This document shows, piece after piece, positions 18,085 through 26,687 of a stretch of 64,000 nucleotides of DNA. Where the stretch lies: positions 806,001-870,000 of the forward strand of contig CAXXCY010000003.1 in the NCBI GenBank assembly GCA_963674895.2, given 5' to 3'. This DNA is from CAXXOK01 sp963674895 (lineage in GTDB: Bacteria > Bacillota > Clostridia > Christensenellales > Aristaeellaceae). The notes under the pieces were generated by a model. The model worked only from the letters and a program-made list of their open reading frames with translations. It was not told where the DNA came from and did no database searches. Positions within the stretch are counted from its first letter, which is position 1, and each line of letters begins with the position of its first letter. The translations under genes and the position numbers were made by a program.

Positions 18085-19272
18085 GTGGCAAGAAGCAGGA
18101 TAGGTATTATGGGCGGAAGCTTTAACCCTATTCATCGCCGACATTTGCAGATTGCCGCGTGCGCTCTGGATGAATTGAAACTCAGCCGGGTTGTGTTCAT
18201 TCCCAACGGCAACCCGCCGCATAAACAGGATACCGACGAATTGGCGAGCGCGGCGCATCGCTTTGAAATGACGCGCCTTGCCGTTATGCCCTATGAGCGG
18301 TATACGGTCTCCGATCTTGAGATTGCCCGCGACGGAATGATGTATACGGCGGATACGCTCAAACTTCTGCACCAGCAATATCCGGACGCCGAATTTTTCT
18401 ATATCATCGGTGAGGACACGCTGTTTGAGCTTGAGCACTGGTCCCGCCCGCCGGAAGTATTCCGGCAGTGCTCGTTCGCGGTCGCCATGCGGCAAAACCA
18501 AACGATATCCGATCATCCGTTCGTGCGCCATCTCCGGGCAAAGGACGCGGTGTTTCATTTCCTTACCATCAGCCCACTGAATATCAGCTCTACGGATATC
18601 CGCAGCCAGCTTTCGCAGAATTTCTTTGACGACGCGGCGCTTACGCCGGAGGTATGCGAATATATCCGCATCATGCAGCTGTACGGCACCGCGCAGTCGC
18701 CAAGCGGCGCCCGGCAGGCCTACGGCATGCTGAAGGAAGCGTTAAGCGACGACCGCCTTTTGCATACGATGGCAACAGCTTTTACGGCCAACCGGTTGGC
18801 AAAGCTTTACGGTTTGGACGTGAAAGCCTGCGAGCTTGCCGCGCTCCTGCACGACTGCGCCAAATGCATGGACCTGAAAGCCATGCAGTGGCTCGCGCGC
18901 AACGCGCACCTTTCGCTTTTGGACGTAGAATTCCAGTCCGCCGGGCTTTTGCACGGGAAGGTCGGCGCCGTCGTCGCCCAGCAAAAATACGGCATACAGG
19001 ACCTCCGGATTTTAACCGCCGTCTCCGAGCATACGACGGGCTATGTGGGCATGACAAAATTCGATATGGTCATTTTCCTGGCCGATAAAATCGAGCCGTA
19101 CCGGGACGATATTCCTTCGCTTGCGGAAATCCGCGCGCTTGCCGAAACAAACCTGTATAAAGCAACATATGCCGTGCTGCTCAATTCCAAAGACTATGTC
19201 ACACAAAAAAACAGGCCGCTGCATCCGGCGACCGGGGAGGTTATGCAATGGGTCAAGGATCAAATCAAATGA
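18085..19272 (+). CDS. nadD: NadD-YqeK fusion: nicotinate-nucleotide adenylyltransferase with HD phosphohydrolase domain
   Basis: A 395-residue fusion. Residues 1-200 match NadD, which adenylates nicotinate mononucleotide: GIMGGSFNPIHRRHLQIA, FIPNGNPPHK, IIGEDTLFELEHW and NISSTDIRSQL. Residues ~215-395 match YqeK, an HD-domain Ap4A hydrolase, with AALLHDCAKCMD and KFDMVIFLADKIEPYR. In most Bacillota these are two adjacent genes. The nucleotide-binding (H/T)xGH motif reads HRRH here, so the conserved Gly is Arg, which could impair activity. GTG at 18085 has GGGGG 7 bases upstream. rsfS follows 17 bases later, the usual neighbour. Confidence 0.88.
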   Translation: MARSRIGIMGGSFNPIHRRHLQIAACALDELKLSRVVFIPNGNPPHKQDTDELASAAHRFEMTRLAVMPYERYTVSDLEIARDGMMYTADTLKLLHQQYPDAEFFYIIGEDTLFELEHWSRPPEVFRQCSFAVAMRQNQTISDHPFVRHLRAKDAVFHFLTISPLNISSTDIRSQLSQNFFDDAALTPEVCEYIRIMQLYGTAQSPSGARQAYGMLKEALSDDRLLHTMATAFTANRLAKLYGLDVKACELAALLHDCAKCMDLKAMQWLARNAHLSLLDVEFQSAGLLHGKVGAVVAQQKYGIQDLRILTAVSEHTTGYVGMTKFDMVIFLADKIEPYRDDIPSLAEIRALAETNLYKATYAVLLNSKDYVTQKNRPLHPATGEVMQWVKDQIK

Positions 19273-19289
19273 AAGGGGAGGTTCACGCA

Positions 19290-19646
19290 ATGACATCTAA
19301 GGAGATCGGTTTGCAAGCCGCGGAAATTCTGCATAACAAGGGCGCGCAGAACATCTCAGTGCTCGATGTTACCAAAATGACAGTGATTACGGAAGTCATG
19401 GTGATCGCATCCGGAAGAAACGTGCTGCAGGCGAAGGCCCTGGCGGAAGACGTCGAAGAGCAGCTATTAAAGCAGCAAATATCGCCGATCCGCAAGGACG
19501 GGCATCCCGGCAGCCGATGGCTTGTCCTGGATTACGGCTCCGTATTTATACATATTTTCCTGCCGCAGGAACGCGAGTTTTATCACCTGGATAAACTTTG
19601 GGAGCAGGAAAGCAATCGCATCCCGCTCCCGTTTGATGAAGAGTAA
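19290..19646 (+). CDS. rsfS: Ribosomal silencing factor RsfS
   Basis: A 118-residue protein of the Iojap/DUF143 family that binds uL14 and blocks subunit joining. Signatures are SVLDVTKMTVITEVMVIASG, HPGSRWLVLDYGSVFIHIF and a C-terminal REFYHLDKLW. The start at 19290 has GGGGAGG 8 bases upstream. It completes the nadD-yqeK-rsfS arrangement typical of Bacillota and is convergent with the peptidoglycan-binding protein gene. Confidence 0.94.
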   Translation: MTSKEIGLQAAEILHNKGAQNISVLDVTKMTVITEVMVIASGRNVLQAKALAEDVEEQLLKQQISPIRKDGHPGSRWLVLDYGSVFIHIFLPQEREFYHLDKLWEQESNRIPLPFDEE

Positions 19647-19667
19647 TTGATGTAATACTTAAAATCT

Positions 19668-22241
19668 TTATTCCACGGCCATCGCAAGCGTAGCGGTCCA
19701 CCCAAGGTCGATCGCCTTTTGATGCGAGGTCGCGTACGGTCCGATTGCCGCCACTTCCTCCGCGGTGCGCGGGAAGTGGATGCACAGGTGGCCGTCAAAG
19801 TTATTCGTGGATAATGGGTTCGTGCCATGCGCCGTATCGTGCGTGGAGGCCATATATACGCTGCCGTTGCTGAACGCCACCCATACGGGTTTAGGCGTCC
19901 ACGTAACAACCCCGCCGAACGCCGCGTACATCTTTTCGGTGTCCTCGGCCGTTGACGGATACCCGTCGGCATGCGCGCCGAAGCTGAACAGCGTGATATG
20001 CCAGCTGATCCCGGTGCTGTAGTCGTATACGGTCACGTTGGGGTACGATCTGGCGACCGCCCTGATCTCGTCATACCAGTTCGCGTACCTGACGCGCGAG
20101 GGGCTGATAACGCCGTCTACATTGGGAGCGACCGCTGCAATCGCTTCTTCCTCTTTTCCCTCAGTCAGCTTGTTGAGCGCTGCGAGCGTCAGCTGTCCCG
20201 CGATGCCGTCGGCCGTTAGGCTTTGCGCTTTCTGGAAGGCAATCAGCGCCAGCGTGGTCGCCGAACCGAAAACGCCGTCCGCGCTGCCGGACAGATACCC
20301 AAGGGCGATCAGGTGCTCCTGCATCTGGCGGACCGTAGTGGAAACCTCGCCCTGTTTCAGTGTCGCGGTGGTATCGATCGTATTGGCGGCCGCGATATCG
20401 GAAAACAGTGCCGCGAGCGTTTTGCTTCCGGCGACGCCATCCCGGACAAGATTGTTTTCCCGCTGGAACCGTACGACGGCCGCTTTCGTCAGCAAGCCGA
20501 AATTGCCGTCCGCCGTGCCGTCCAAATACCCAAGCGCAATCAGCCGGTTCTGCATTTGAGCGACCTCGCTGCCGGTATCGCCGTACCGAAGCGTAGTATA
20601 CAGCGCAGATCCTTCCTCGGCGCTCGCGTTCACGGGCGCTGATTTTGCCTTGCTGCTGAACAACAGTTTCTGTGTTTCGTACCCAGCGACGCCGTCCACG
20701 GTCAAGCCGTTGACCTGCTGAAATAATTTGACGGCATTCATGTCGTTTTCCAGATATACGCCGTCCAGCCGGGGAATATAGTATCCCAGCTCGAACAGGC
20801 GCTTTTGCAGATTGAGCACGGCGGCACCGATGGATCCCGTCTCGATTTTGGTTACGTTTTCTTCTGTTATCACAAGCAGCGTAGACGCTTCCGGCGTCGC
20901 TGTGGGCGCCGTTCCATTGTACGCGGCGCCGGAGCTGAACAAAGCGCCGATCGTCGCGGACCCGCATACGCCGTCGGCTTTCAGGTTGCTCTTCGTCTGG
21001 AAAGCGACGACGGCCTGATAGGTGCCGCTGCCGAAATTCCCGTCAATTTCCCCTGTGTAGTAACCCAGATATTGCAGGCGCGTTTGGACGCGCTCCACGT
21101 CGTCGCCTGTATCGCCCATTCGTACGGTATCCTCCGGCGGAGCGATTGTGGCGGTTACGACGGGCGTCGGCGTAACGGTGAGGCCCGAGGAAACCGCGGA
21201 TGCGCTGTATAGGATGGTTTGAACGTCCGTCGTGGCGACGCCGTCGTTTGAGATGCCCATTTTTTTCTGGAACGCTTTGAGGGCGGTACGGGTGGCGCTG
21301 TTGAACGTGCCGGTGATTTCGCCGGAAAAATAGCCAAGCGCTTGCAGCCGCGTTTGCAGCTGTTTCACCGGTTCGCCCTTATCTCCATATTCCAAAGTCA
21401 TCCCGTAAATCGGCGGTACGGTTTTCACGGTCCGCTTGTATCCCCCGTAGTTTCTGGGCGTGCCCTCAAACAGGAGGTATAACAGATCGGGGTCGGCAAT
21501 CCCGTCCTCGGTCAGCTTATTCTTCGTTTCAAACGTCAAAACGGCCGTTTTCGTACCCGTACCGTATTTCCCGTCCACTGTTCCTTTGTAGTATCGCAGT
21601 TCCGTCAGCGCTTCCTGCAGCGCGGTGACAAACGTTCCCTCGTCCCCGAATTGCAGGGTCGGATATTTCGTCGCTTTCGGGTCCACTGTGGTTTCGGGAA
21701 TGGGCGTCGGGGTGGCTATCGCGGAAGCAAGATTGACGTAATCTGTCATGATATATCCGGTTTTCCCGCTATAGGTTGCCTTGGCGTAGCCGCTTGCGGT
21801 CACGGAACTGACCGTGATAATCCCGCCCGCCGGCACAAACAAGATAACGGACGCCGAATCGTTTGCCTTGCTGCGCATCTTTACGCGATCGGTGGTCGTC
21901 GTCTGATAGGGATATTTCGTTACGCTGGAGAGCATGCGGGCAACGGCATCCGCGCTGCTGTCCAGCGCTTCGCCGTCGATGTATTTTTTCATGGCATAGC
22001 CGACGACGTCGCCGATTTGGACTTTATAATACGATCCCGTTTCCCCAAGGAGCGTGATGATGTCGCCTTCCTCGATATATGCCAGCACCACGGAGGTAGA
22101 GGACGCGTATTTGCGGACGTTTACACTGTCGGCCGACTGTTTCTCATATGGATAGGATGCAGCTGCCGCCGGAAGTACGGCCGATAAGGTAAGCATCATT
22201 CCAAACAGGATCGATACAATTCGTTGCAGGCGAGTTCTCAT
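19668..22241 (-). CDS. Secreted protein with two SH3 domains, six peptidoglycan-binding repeats and a conserved C-terminal domain
   Basis: An 857-residue exported protein. It has a signal peptide (1-28, ending AAAAS), two SH3-like domains (about 30-92 and 109-171), and six PG_binding_1 repeats near 194-258, 282-346, 374-435, 466-528, 550-613 and 627-690. Typical repeat motifs are LQTRLQALGYFSGEITGTFN and AVVAFQ. Thr/Pro-rich linkers separate several repeats. Residues ~725-857 form a separate domain with HDTAHG (His801, His805) and GHLCIHF (His818, Cys820, His822), a possible catalytic or metal site whose function I do not recognise. ATG 22241 has GGAGGG upstream. It probably remodels or binds the cell wall. 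Confidence 0.87.
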   Translation of the reverse strand: MRTRLQRIVSILFGMMLTLSAVLPAAAASYPYEKQSADSVNVRKYASSTSVVLAYIEEGDIITLLGETGSYYKVQIGDVVGYAMKKYIDGEALDSSADAVARMLSSVTKYPYQTTTTDRVKMRSKANDSASVILFVPAGGIITVSSVTASGYAKATYSGKTGYIMTDYVNLASAIATPTPIPETTVDPKATKYPTLQFGDEGTFVTALQEALTELRYYKGTVDGKYGTGTKTAVLTFETKNKLTEDGIADPDLLYLLFEGTPRNYGGYKRTVKTVPPIYGMTLEYGDKGEPVKQLQTRLQALGYFSGEITGTFNSATRTALKAFQKKMGISNDGVATTDVQTILYSASAVSSGLTVTPTPVVTATIAPPEDTVRMGDTGDDVERVQTRLQYLGYYTGEIDGNFGSGTYQAVVAFQTKSNLKADGVCGSATIGALFSSGAAYNGTAPTATPEASTLLVITEENVTKIETGSIGAAVLNLQKRLFELGYYIPRLDGVYLENDMNAVKLFQQVNGLTVDGVAGYETQKLLFSSKAKSAPVNASAEEGSALYTTLRYGDTGSEVAQMQNRLIALGYLDGTADGNFGLLTKAAVVRFQRENNLVRDGVAGSKTLAALFSDIAAANTIDTTATLKQGEVSTTVRQMQEHLIALGYLSGSADGVFGSATTLALIAFQKAQSLTADGIAGQLTLAALNKLTEGKEEEAIAAVAPNVDGVISPSRVRYANWYDEIRAVARSYPNVTVYDYSTGISWHITLFSFGAHADGYPSTAEDTEKMYAAFGGVVTWTPKPVWVAFSNGSVYMASTHDTAHGTNPLSTNNFDGHLCIHFPRTAEEVAAIGPYATSHQKAIDLGWTATLAMAVE

Positions 22242-22292
22242 GCTGTCCCTCCATGAACGCATAGGTATAGACACTATCGATTAAACATGTCC

Positions 22293-22321
22293 ATTCTATT
22301 AAATATAGTTAACAATGTCAA
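22293..22321 (-). promoter_or_regulatory. Promoter of the SH3/peptidoglycan-binding protein gene
   Basis: Minus-strand TTGACA (22316-22321) and TAGAAT (22293-22298) are 17 bases apart, about 50 bases before the ATG at 22241. Confidence 0.78.
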
Positions 22322-22346
22322 GGGACAATTCATATTTATGTAATAG

Positions 22347-24101
22347 TCACTGTGTGCCTTCCTGATTTTCGATCAGCCGCCGTATCAGCTGCTCGATATA
22401 GCGCTGCGCATACTGGGCTTCGGACAGGATTTCATCCTGCGATTTAACCGGATCGCCCATCAGCGCCGTAAACTGGCTGACCTTCAAACCCAGCGCGTCC
22501 TGCATATCCTGATCGCTGCCGCCTTTGGAAACCAGGTAGTAGCAAAGAATCGAGTCCTTTTGTCCCATCCGGTGCGCCCTGTCTTCCGCCTGGCTGTGCA
22601 CAGCCGGCGACCAATCCAGCTCTCCGAACACCACGCAGGTCGCCTGCTGCAGATTGAGCCCGGACGCCGATCGGAGCGATATGCAGCACAAATTTGTTCT
22701 TCCGTTTGTAAACCGCTCCAGAGACGTATCCTTTTGCTTCTGCGTTTCCCTGCCTGTAATAAAGCAGGGCGAAAAGGTATGCAGGTCCTTTTTATAGTGG
22801 TCCATCACCTGGTGGTGGTGCGCGAAGAGAAGCACCTTCTCGCCGCCCTCCAGCAGCGCGCGAACGAACTGGGACACAAAGGCAGCTTTCGCCAGGCCGG
22901 TCGCCTGCCGTTCGCCCTGTTCGATCTCCATCTGCAAAACCGAGCGCTGCGACCCCGTCAGTTCCTCACCATGGCGCAGCTGGTCGATCTTCTGGTGGAG
23001 CGGCTCCATCAGCTTCTGATAGATCACGTGGTTACTTTCAATCGTCATCACCAGCCGCCGCTTCGGAGGCAAATCGTAGAGCACGTCCTGCTTGGTCCGG
23101 CGCAGCATGATTCCTTCGCGCCGCAGATACTCGCCCAGCAACTCCGGCTTGGCGACGATCTGGTTGCCGTATCCGTAGCACCACTCGCGTGTAAAGCTCT
23201 CGTAGTTTCCCAGAAAATGAAAATCCAGAATGTTGATCACGTTCCAGATTTCCGCGCCGCGGTTGTAGATCGGCGTGCCGCTCAGCCCGATGACACGCTT
23301 GGCGTTGTCCGCCAGCAGGCTTGCGGCGGAATACTTCTCCGTGCCGCTGTGCCTGAGCTCCTGTATTTCATCGAATACGACGTACGCAAGCCCCGCGTCC
23401 GGCAAATGGGCCTTCCAGCCGCGCAGCAGCAGATAGTGCATCAGATAGACGTCGGCTTCCGGAAGCGCGTAGGGCTTGAGGCCCTTGACGATGTGTACGG
23501 TAAGCGGCCGCCCGCCTTCCTTTTGTACGAAGCGGTTAATCTCATTTTCCCAGTTGCTGATCAGGTGCGCGGGCGCGACGACGACGGCGGGGTACGCTGT
23601 AACGTGCGATAAAAGCGCCAGCGACTGCACCGTTTTGCCCAGGCCCATTTCGTCGGCCAGCAGACAGCGGTCCGTGCGCAGTAAAAATGCGAGCCCTTCC
23701 TCCTGAAACGACGTCAGCTTGCCGCGGAACACCGCCTGGTCGGGTTTGATCCGCGCCGGCGTTCGCAGCGCGGCCTGCCGCTCCCGCACATAGGCCCGCG
23801 CCTGCTCAAGCGCGACGGTCCAGCGGTTCCTGTCGCGCTCCGCCACGGTGAGCGGGTAGCGCATCATCAGCCAGTTCATGTCCGCGATAATCCGCCGGTG
23901 CGCCGTAAAGCGAGCCTCTCCCCTGCGCCGCGAGACCGTGCCAGGGAACAGCCGCTTGCACAGCTCCGTTACGTTCGGGTCCGCCCGGATGACCCAGCAG
24001 TCGCTCCTGCGGTTGTAGCTCAGAGTTCCGTAGGTTTGGTTCGTATCCGCCTGCGCTCCGTCGATTTGCAGGTATGGCGGCAGATCGTGCATGGTCTTCA
24101 T
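22347..24101 (-). CDS. SNF2/SMARCAL1-like DEAD-box ATPase
   Basis: A 584-residue superfamily 2 helicase-like ATPase. The N-terminal ~150 residues form a non-helicase region. Then come motif I (CLLADEMGLGKTVQSLALL), motif II (VVFDEIQELRHSG, DEIQ rather than DEAH), motif III (IGLSGTPIYNRG), and motif VI (SQAEDRAHRMGQKD). The pattern and size resemble SMARCAL1/HARP-like translocases found in bacteria and phages. The ATG at 24101 overlaps the stop of the upstream nuclease gene as ATGA and has GGGGGAT upstream, so the two are translated together and may act as a complex. Confidence 0.88.
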   Translation of the reverse strand: MKTMHDLPPYLQIDGAQADTNQTYGTLSYNRRSDCWVIRADPNVTELCKRLFPGTVSRRRGEARFTAHRRIIADMNWLMMRYPLTVAERDRNRWTVALEQARAYVRERQAALRTPARIKPDQAVFRGKLTSFQEEGLAFLLRTDRCLLADEMGLGKTVQSLALLSHVTAYPAVVVAPAHLISNWENEINRFVQKEGGRPLTVHIVKGLKPYALPEADVYLMHYLLLRGWKAHLPDAGLAYVVFDEIQELRHSGTEKYSAASLLADNAKRVIGLSGTPIYNRGAEIWNVINILDFHFLGNYESFTREWCYGYGNQIVAKPELLGEYLRREGIMLRRTKQDVLYDLPPKRRLVMTIESNHVIYQKLMEPLHQKIDQLRHGEELTGSQRSVLQMEIEQGERQATGLAKAAFVSQFVRALLEGGEKVLLFAHHHQVMDHYKKDLHTFSPCFITGRETQKQKDTSLERFTNGRTNLCCISLRSASGLNLQQATCVVFGELDWSPAVHSQAEDRAHRMGQKDSILCYYLVSKGGSDQDMQDALGLKVSQFTALMGDPVKSQDEILSEAQYAQRYIEQLIRRLIENQEGTQ

Positions 24102-24460
24102 GGCAGGCTGATCCCCCATAACTGCGACAGCACGATCCTCTCCGCGCGTTTGCCGTTGATTTCCGAGGGAACAGGCACGCTGTGCCAGCTTACGACGATA
24201 ATGCTCGTAAGCTGTTCGTGCTTAAGATAGCGCGCGAGCTGCTCAAGCAGCTGTTTTTTATTCGGTTTTCCCTTTTTGATTTCGATCCCGACGCCGCCGG
24301 CCAGATAATCGATCCGGCATCCGCGGGACAGCCTTGCCTCGTGAACGTACGCGATCTGATTCGCGTCCAGCGCTTCCCGAACATAGCGGTGGATGTCCAT
24401 TTCAAAAAGCGCATACGGAAGCCGTATCTCTCGCAATGCCGTGAGTACCGCATCCGTCAC
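24098..24460 (-). CDS. Small PD-(D/E)XK nuclease-like protein
   Basis: A 120-residue protein with a PD-(D/E)XK-type core: CRIDYLAGGVGIEIKKGKPN (Asp, then Glu-Ile-Lys after a hydrophobic strand), followed by QLLEQLARYLKHEQLTSIIV. An upstream Glu lies in the first helix region (YVREALDANQIAYVHEARL). The family resembles short nucleases found beside SNF2 helicases in phages, but it lacks an obvious VRR-NUC signature. The start is GTG at 24460 after GGAAAGGCGG. It lies 33 bases after yhbY and is coupled to the helicase gene. Confidence 0.72.
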   Translation of the reverse strand: MTDAVLTALREIRLPYALFEMDIHRYVREALDANQIAYVHEARLSRGCRIDYLAGGVGIEIKKGKPNKKQLLEQLARYLKHEQLTSIIVVSWHSVPVPSEINGKRAERIVLSQLWGISLP

Positions 24461-24493
24461 GATACAGCCGCCTTTCCGATCGCGTGCGTTGGA

Positions 24494-24775
24494 TCAGAGG
24501 ATATGTTTGCCCTTGTTGCTTAACCGGTAGATGACGAAACGGCGGCCGATCACGGATACCGGCTCGGCGTTCGTTTTTTCACACAGCATATCGCACGCTT
24601 CCCGGGCGCTCAGATCGCTTCCCTGCTGCACCGCGCACTTGATGATTTCGCGGGCCTCCAGCGCGTCGTACGCTTCTTTGAGGGTCGCGTCGGTAATCCC
24701 GTCCTTGCCGATATACAGGACCGTATCCAGCCCGTTGGCCATGGCGCGCAGCGCCGCTCTTTGCTTTCCCGTCAT
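24494..24775 (-). CDS. yhbY: YhbY family RNA-binding protein (CRM domain)
   Basis: A 93-residue single CRM-domain protein: MTGKQRAALRAMANGLDTVL, IGKDGITDATLKEAYDALEA and EPVSVIGRRFVIYRLSN. Such proteins associate with pre-50S ribosomal particles. It follows obg after 9 bases, the common obg-yhbY order in Bacillota. AGGAAG precedes the ATG. Confidence 0.92.
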   Translation of the reverse strand: MTGKQRAALRAMANGLDTVLYIGKDGITDATLKEAYDALEAREIIKCAVQQGSDLSAREACDMLCEKTNAEPVSVIGRRFVIYRLSNKGKHIL

Positions 24776-24784
24776 CGTTGCTTC

Positions 24785-26050
24785 CTATTCTATGAAATCA
24801 AATTCCATGTTTTCAATTCGCACCGTACTGCCTTCCGTTGCCCCAGCTTCCCGCAGCGCGTCGATGACGCCGCGTTCCCTGAGCGTACGGTGGAACCAGT
24901 TCAGGCTTTCCTCGTCTCCGAAATTGACGCTATCCAGAATGTATTCGATTGCCGGGCCCCCGACAACGAATGCGTTTCCGTCCTTCGTAACGGTGTAATC
25001 CTGTTTGATCACGGCTTCTTCCGGTTCCGTCTCCTGATAGGTCAGGGGCGGCGGCAGCTCGGACAGCAAGTGGACTGTCTCATCCAGCAGCGGCTCGAAT
25101 CCGCTCCGCAGCGCCGCGCTGACGGGATACGACTGATATCCCATCTTCTCGAAGGCCTTGACAAGATTCGCGGTTTGCCCATCGTCCGGGATCAGGTCGC
25201 ATTTATTGAGCACCACGAGCTGCGGCCTTCCCGCCGGCTCTCCGTAGGCCTGGAGCTCCCGGTTGATTGTTTCAAAATCCTCCAGCGGGTCCCTGTCCTC
25301 GCTTCCGGACGCGTCCACCACATGCCACAAAAGCCGGGTACGCTCCACATGACGCAGAAAATCATGCCCGAGCCCCACGCCGTCGCTAGCGCCTTCCACC
25401 AGGCCGGGGATATCCGCCAGCACAAAGCTGGTCTCATACCGCCGGACGATGCCGAGATTGGGCGTAAGGGTGGTGAAGTGATAGTTGGCGATCTTGGGTT
25501 TTGCGGCGGTCATCGCCGCCAGCAGCGTGCTTTTGCCGACGTTCGGATAACCCACCAGGCCGACGTCGGCGATGGTCTTGAGCTCCAGCCGGATTTCCAC
25601 CGCTTCGGTCTTCAGCCCCGGCTTGGCAAAGTTCGGCGCCTGCCGGGTCGGGGTGGCAAAGCGCGCGTTGCCGTGTCCGCCGCGCCCGCCGTACAAAATA
25701 GCCTTCGTCTGCCCCGGGGTATGCATGTCCGCGATTACCGCGTTGTCCGAATCCCGGAAAAACACCGTGCCGACAGGCACTTTGATGACCAGGTCCTCAC
25801 CACGTTTGCCGTGGCAGCGGCCGGAGCTGCCGTCTTCACCGTTTTCCGCGAAATACTTCTGCGTATACCGGAAATCCAGCAGTGTGTGCATGTTTTCATC
25901 GGCGAAAACAACGATATTCCCGCCGTTGCCGCCGTCGCCGCCGTCCGGGCCCCCGTTGGGCAAATATTTCTCCCGGTGGAAAGAAACGCAGCCGTTACCG
26001 CCGTTGCCCGCCTTGACCTTGATTTTTACGCGATCCACAAATGACGCCAT
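24785..26050 (-). CDS. obg: GTPase Obg/CgtA
   Basis: A 421-residue ribosome-associated GTPase. The Gly-rich Obg fold (VKAGNGGNGCVSFHREKYLP) occupies ~1-158. The G domain follows with G1 VGYPNVGKSTLLAAM, G3 DIPGLVEGASDGVGLGHDF and G4 VLNKCDLI. The C-terminal OCT domain (~345-421) is present (VGGPAIEYILDSVNFGDEES). AGAGGG precedes the ATG. It lies in the folT-nth-obg-yhbY operon. Confidence 0.96.
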   Translation of the reverse strand: MASFVDRVKIKVKAGNGGNGCVSFHREKYLPNGGPDGGDGGNGGNIVVFADENMHTLLDFRYTQKYFAENGEDGSSGRCHGKRGEDLVIKVPVGTVFFRDSDNAVIADMHTPGQTKAILYGGRGGHGNARFATPTRQAPNFAKPGLKTEAVEIRLELKTIADVGLVGYPNVGKSTLLAAMTAAKPKIANYHFTTLTPNLGIVRRYETSFVLADIPGLVEGASDGVGLGHDFLRHVERTRLLWHVVDASGSEDRDPLEDFETINRELQAYGEPAGRPQLVVLNKCDLIPDDGQTANLVKAFEKMGYQSYPVSAALRSGFEPLLDETVHLLSELPPPLTYQETEPEEAVIKQDYTVTKDGNAFVVGGPAIEYILDSVNFGDEESLNWFHRTLRERGVIDALREAGATEGSTVRIENMEFDFIE

Positions 26051-26060
26051 GTTTCCCTCT

Positions 26061-26687
26061 TTATCCGTTCTTGAGATAGTTGCAGTACGGCGCGATGGCG
26101 CAGGTTTCGCATGCGGGCTTCCGCGCGCGGCATACCCGCCTGCCGTGATAGATCAGCCAGTGGTGCGCGTCGATCCAATCCTCTTTGGGGATATTGCGCA
26201 TCAATTGCCTTTCCGTCTCTTCCACATTTTTCGCGTTTGCCAGCCCGATGCGGTTGCTGACGCGGAACACGTGCGTGTCCACCGCAATCGACGGCACGTG
26301 AAAGGCGTTTGCCAGCACGACGTTCGCGGTTTTCCGGCCTACGCCAGGCAGCGCCGTGAGCTCCTCCATGGTATCGGGCACCTTTCCCTGATGGCGGAGC
26401 AGGATGAGCCGCGACGCTTCCACGATATTGGCCGCCTTGCTCTTGAAACCGCAGCTTCTGACGATCGGAAAGACGTCCTCCACGCTCGCTTCCGCCAGGG
26501 CGCGCACATCCGGGTATTGTTGAAACAGCACAGGCGTGACCCTGTTCACCTGCACGTCCGTGCTCTGCGCCGAAAGCATCACGGAAATCAGCGTTTCGTA
26601 AGGGTTTGTAAAATGCAGCTCCGGTCTCGCTCCGGGATATAGTTCCTGAAGCAGCCGAAGGACTTCCCGGATCTCCTGTTTCTTCAT
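26061..26687 (-). CDS. nth: Endonuclease III
   Basis: A 208-residue base-excision DNA glycosylase/AP lyase. Helix-hairpin-helix LTALPGVGRKTANVVLANAF contains the catalytic Lys, and VDTHVFRVSNRIGL carries the catalytic Asp. The C-terminal [4Fe-4S] cluster loop has the exact C-x6-C-x2-C-x5-C pattern (CRARKPACETCAIAPYC). Its ATG overlaps the stop of the S-component gene as ATGA and lacks its own ribosome binding site. Confidence 0.96.
   Translation of the reverse strand: MKKQEIREVLRLLQELYPGARPELHFTNPYETLISVMLSAQSTDVQVNRVTPVLFQQYPDVRALAEASVEDVFPIVRSCGFKSKAANIVEASRLILLRHQGKVPDTMEELTALPGVGRKTANVVLANAFHVPSIAVDTHVFRVSNRIGLANAKNVEETERQLMRNIPKEDWIDAHHWLIYHGRRVCRARKPACETCAIAPYCNYLKNG

Noticed and set aside
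19668..22241. Repeats in this gene as a CRISPR array or minisatellite
   Set aside because: The repetition is at protein level (PG-binding repeats of about 60 residues) with divergent DNA; no short identical repeat-spacer pattern exists.
24761..26044. A 427-codon open frame on the plus strand opposite obg
   Set aside because: Antisense shadow of the GC-rich obg gene, rich in His/Arg/Gln with no motif.
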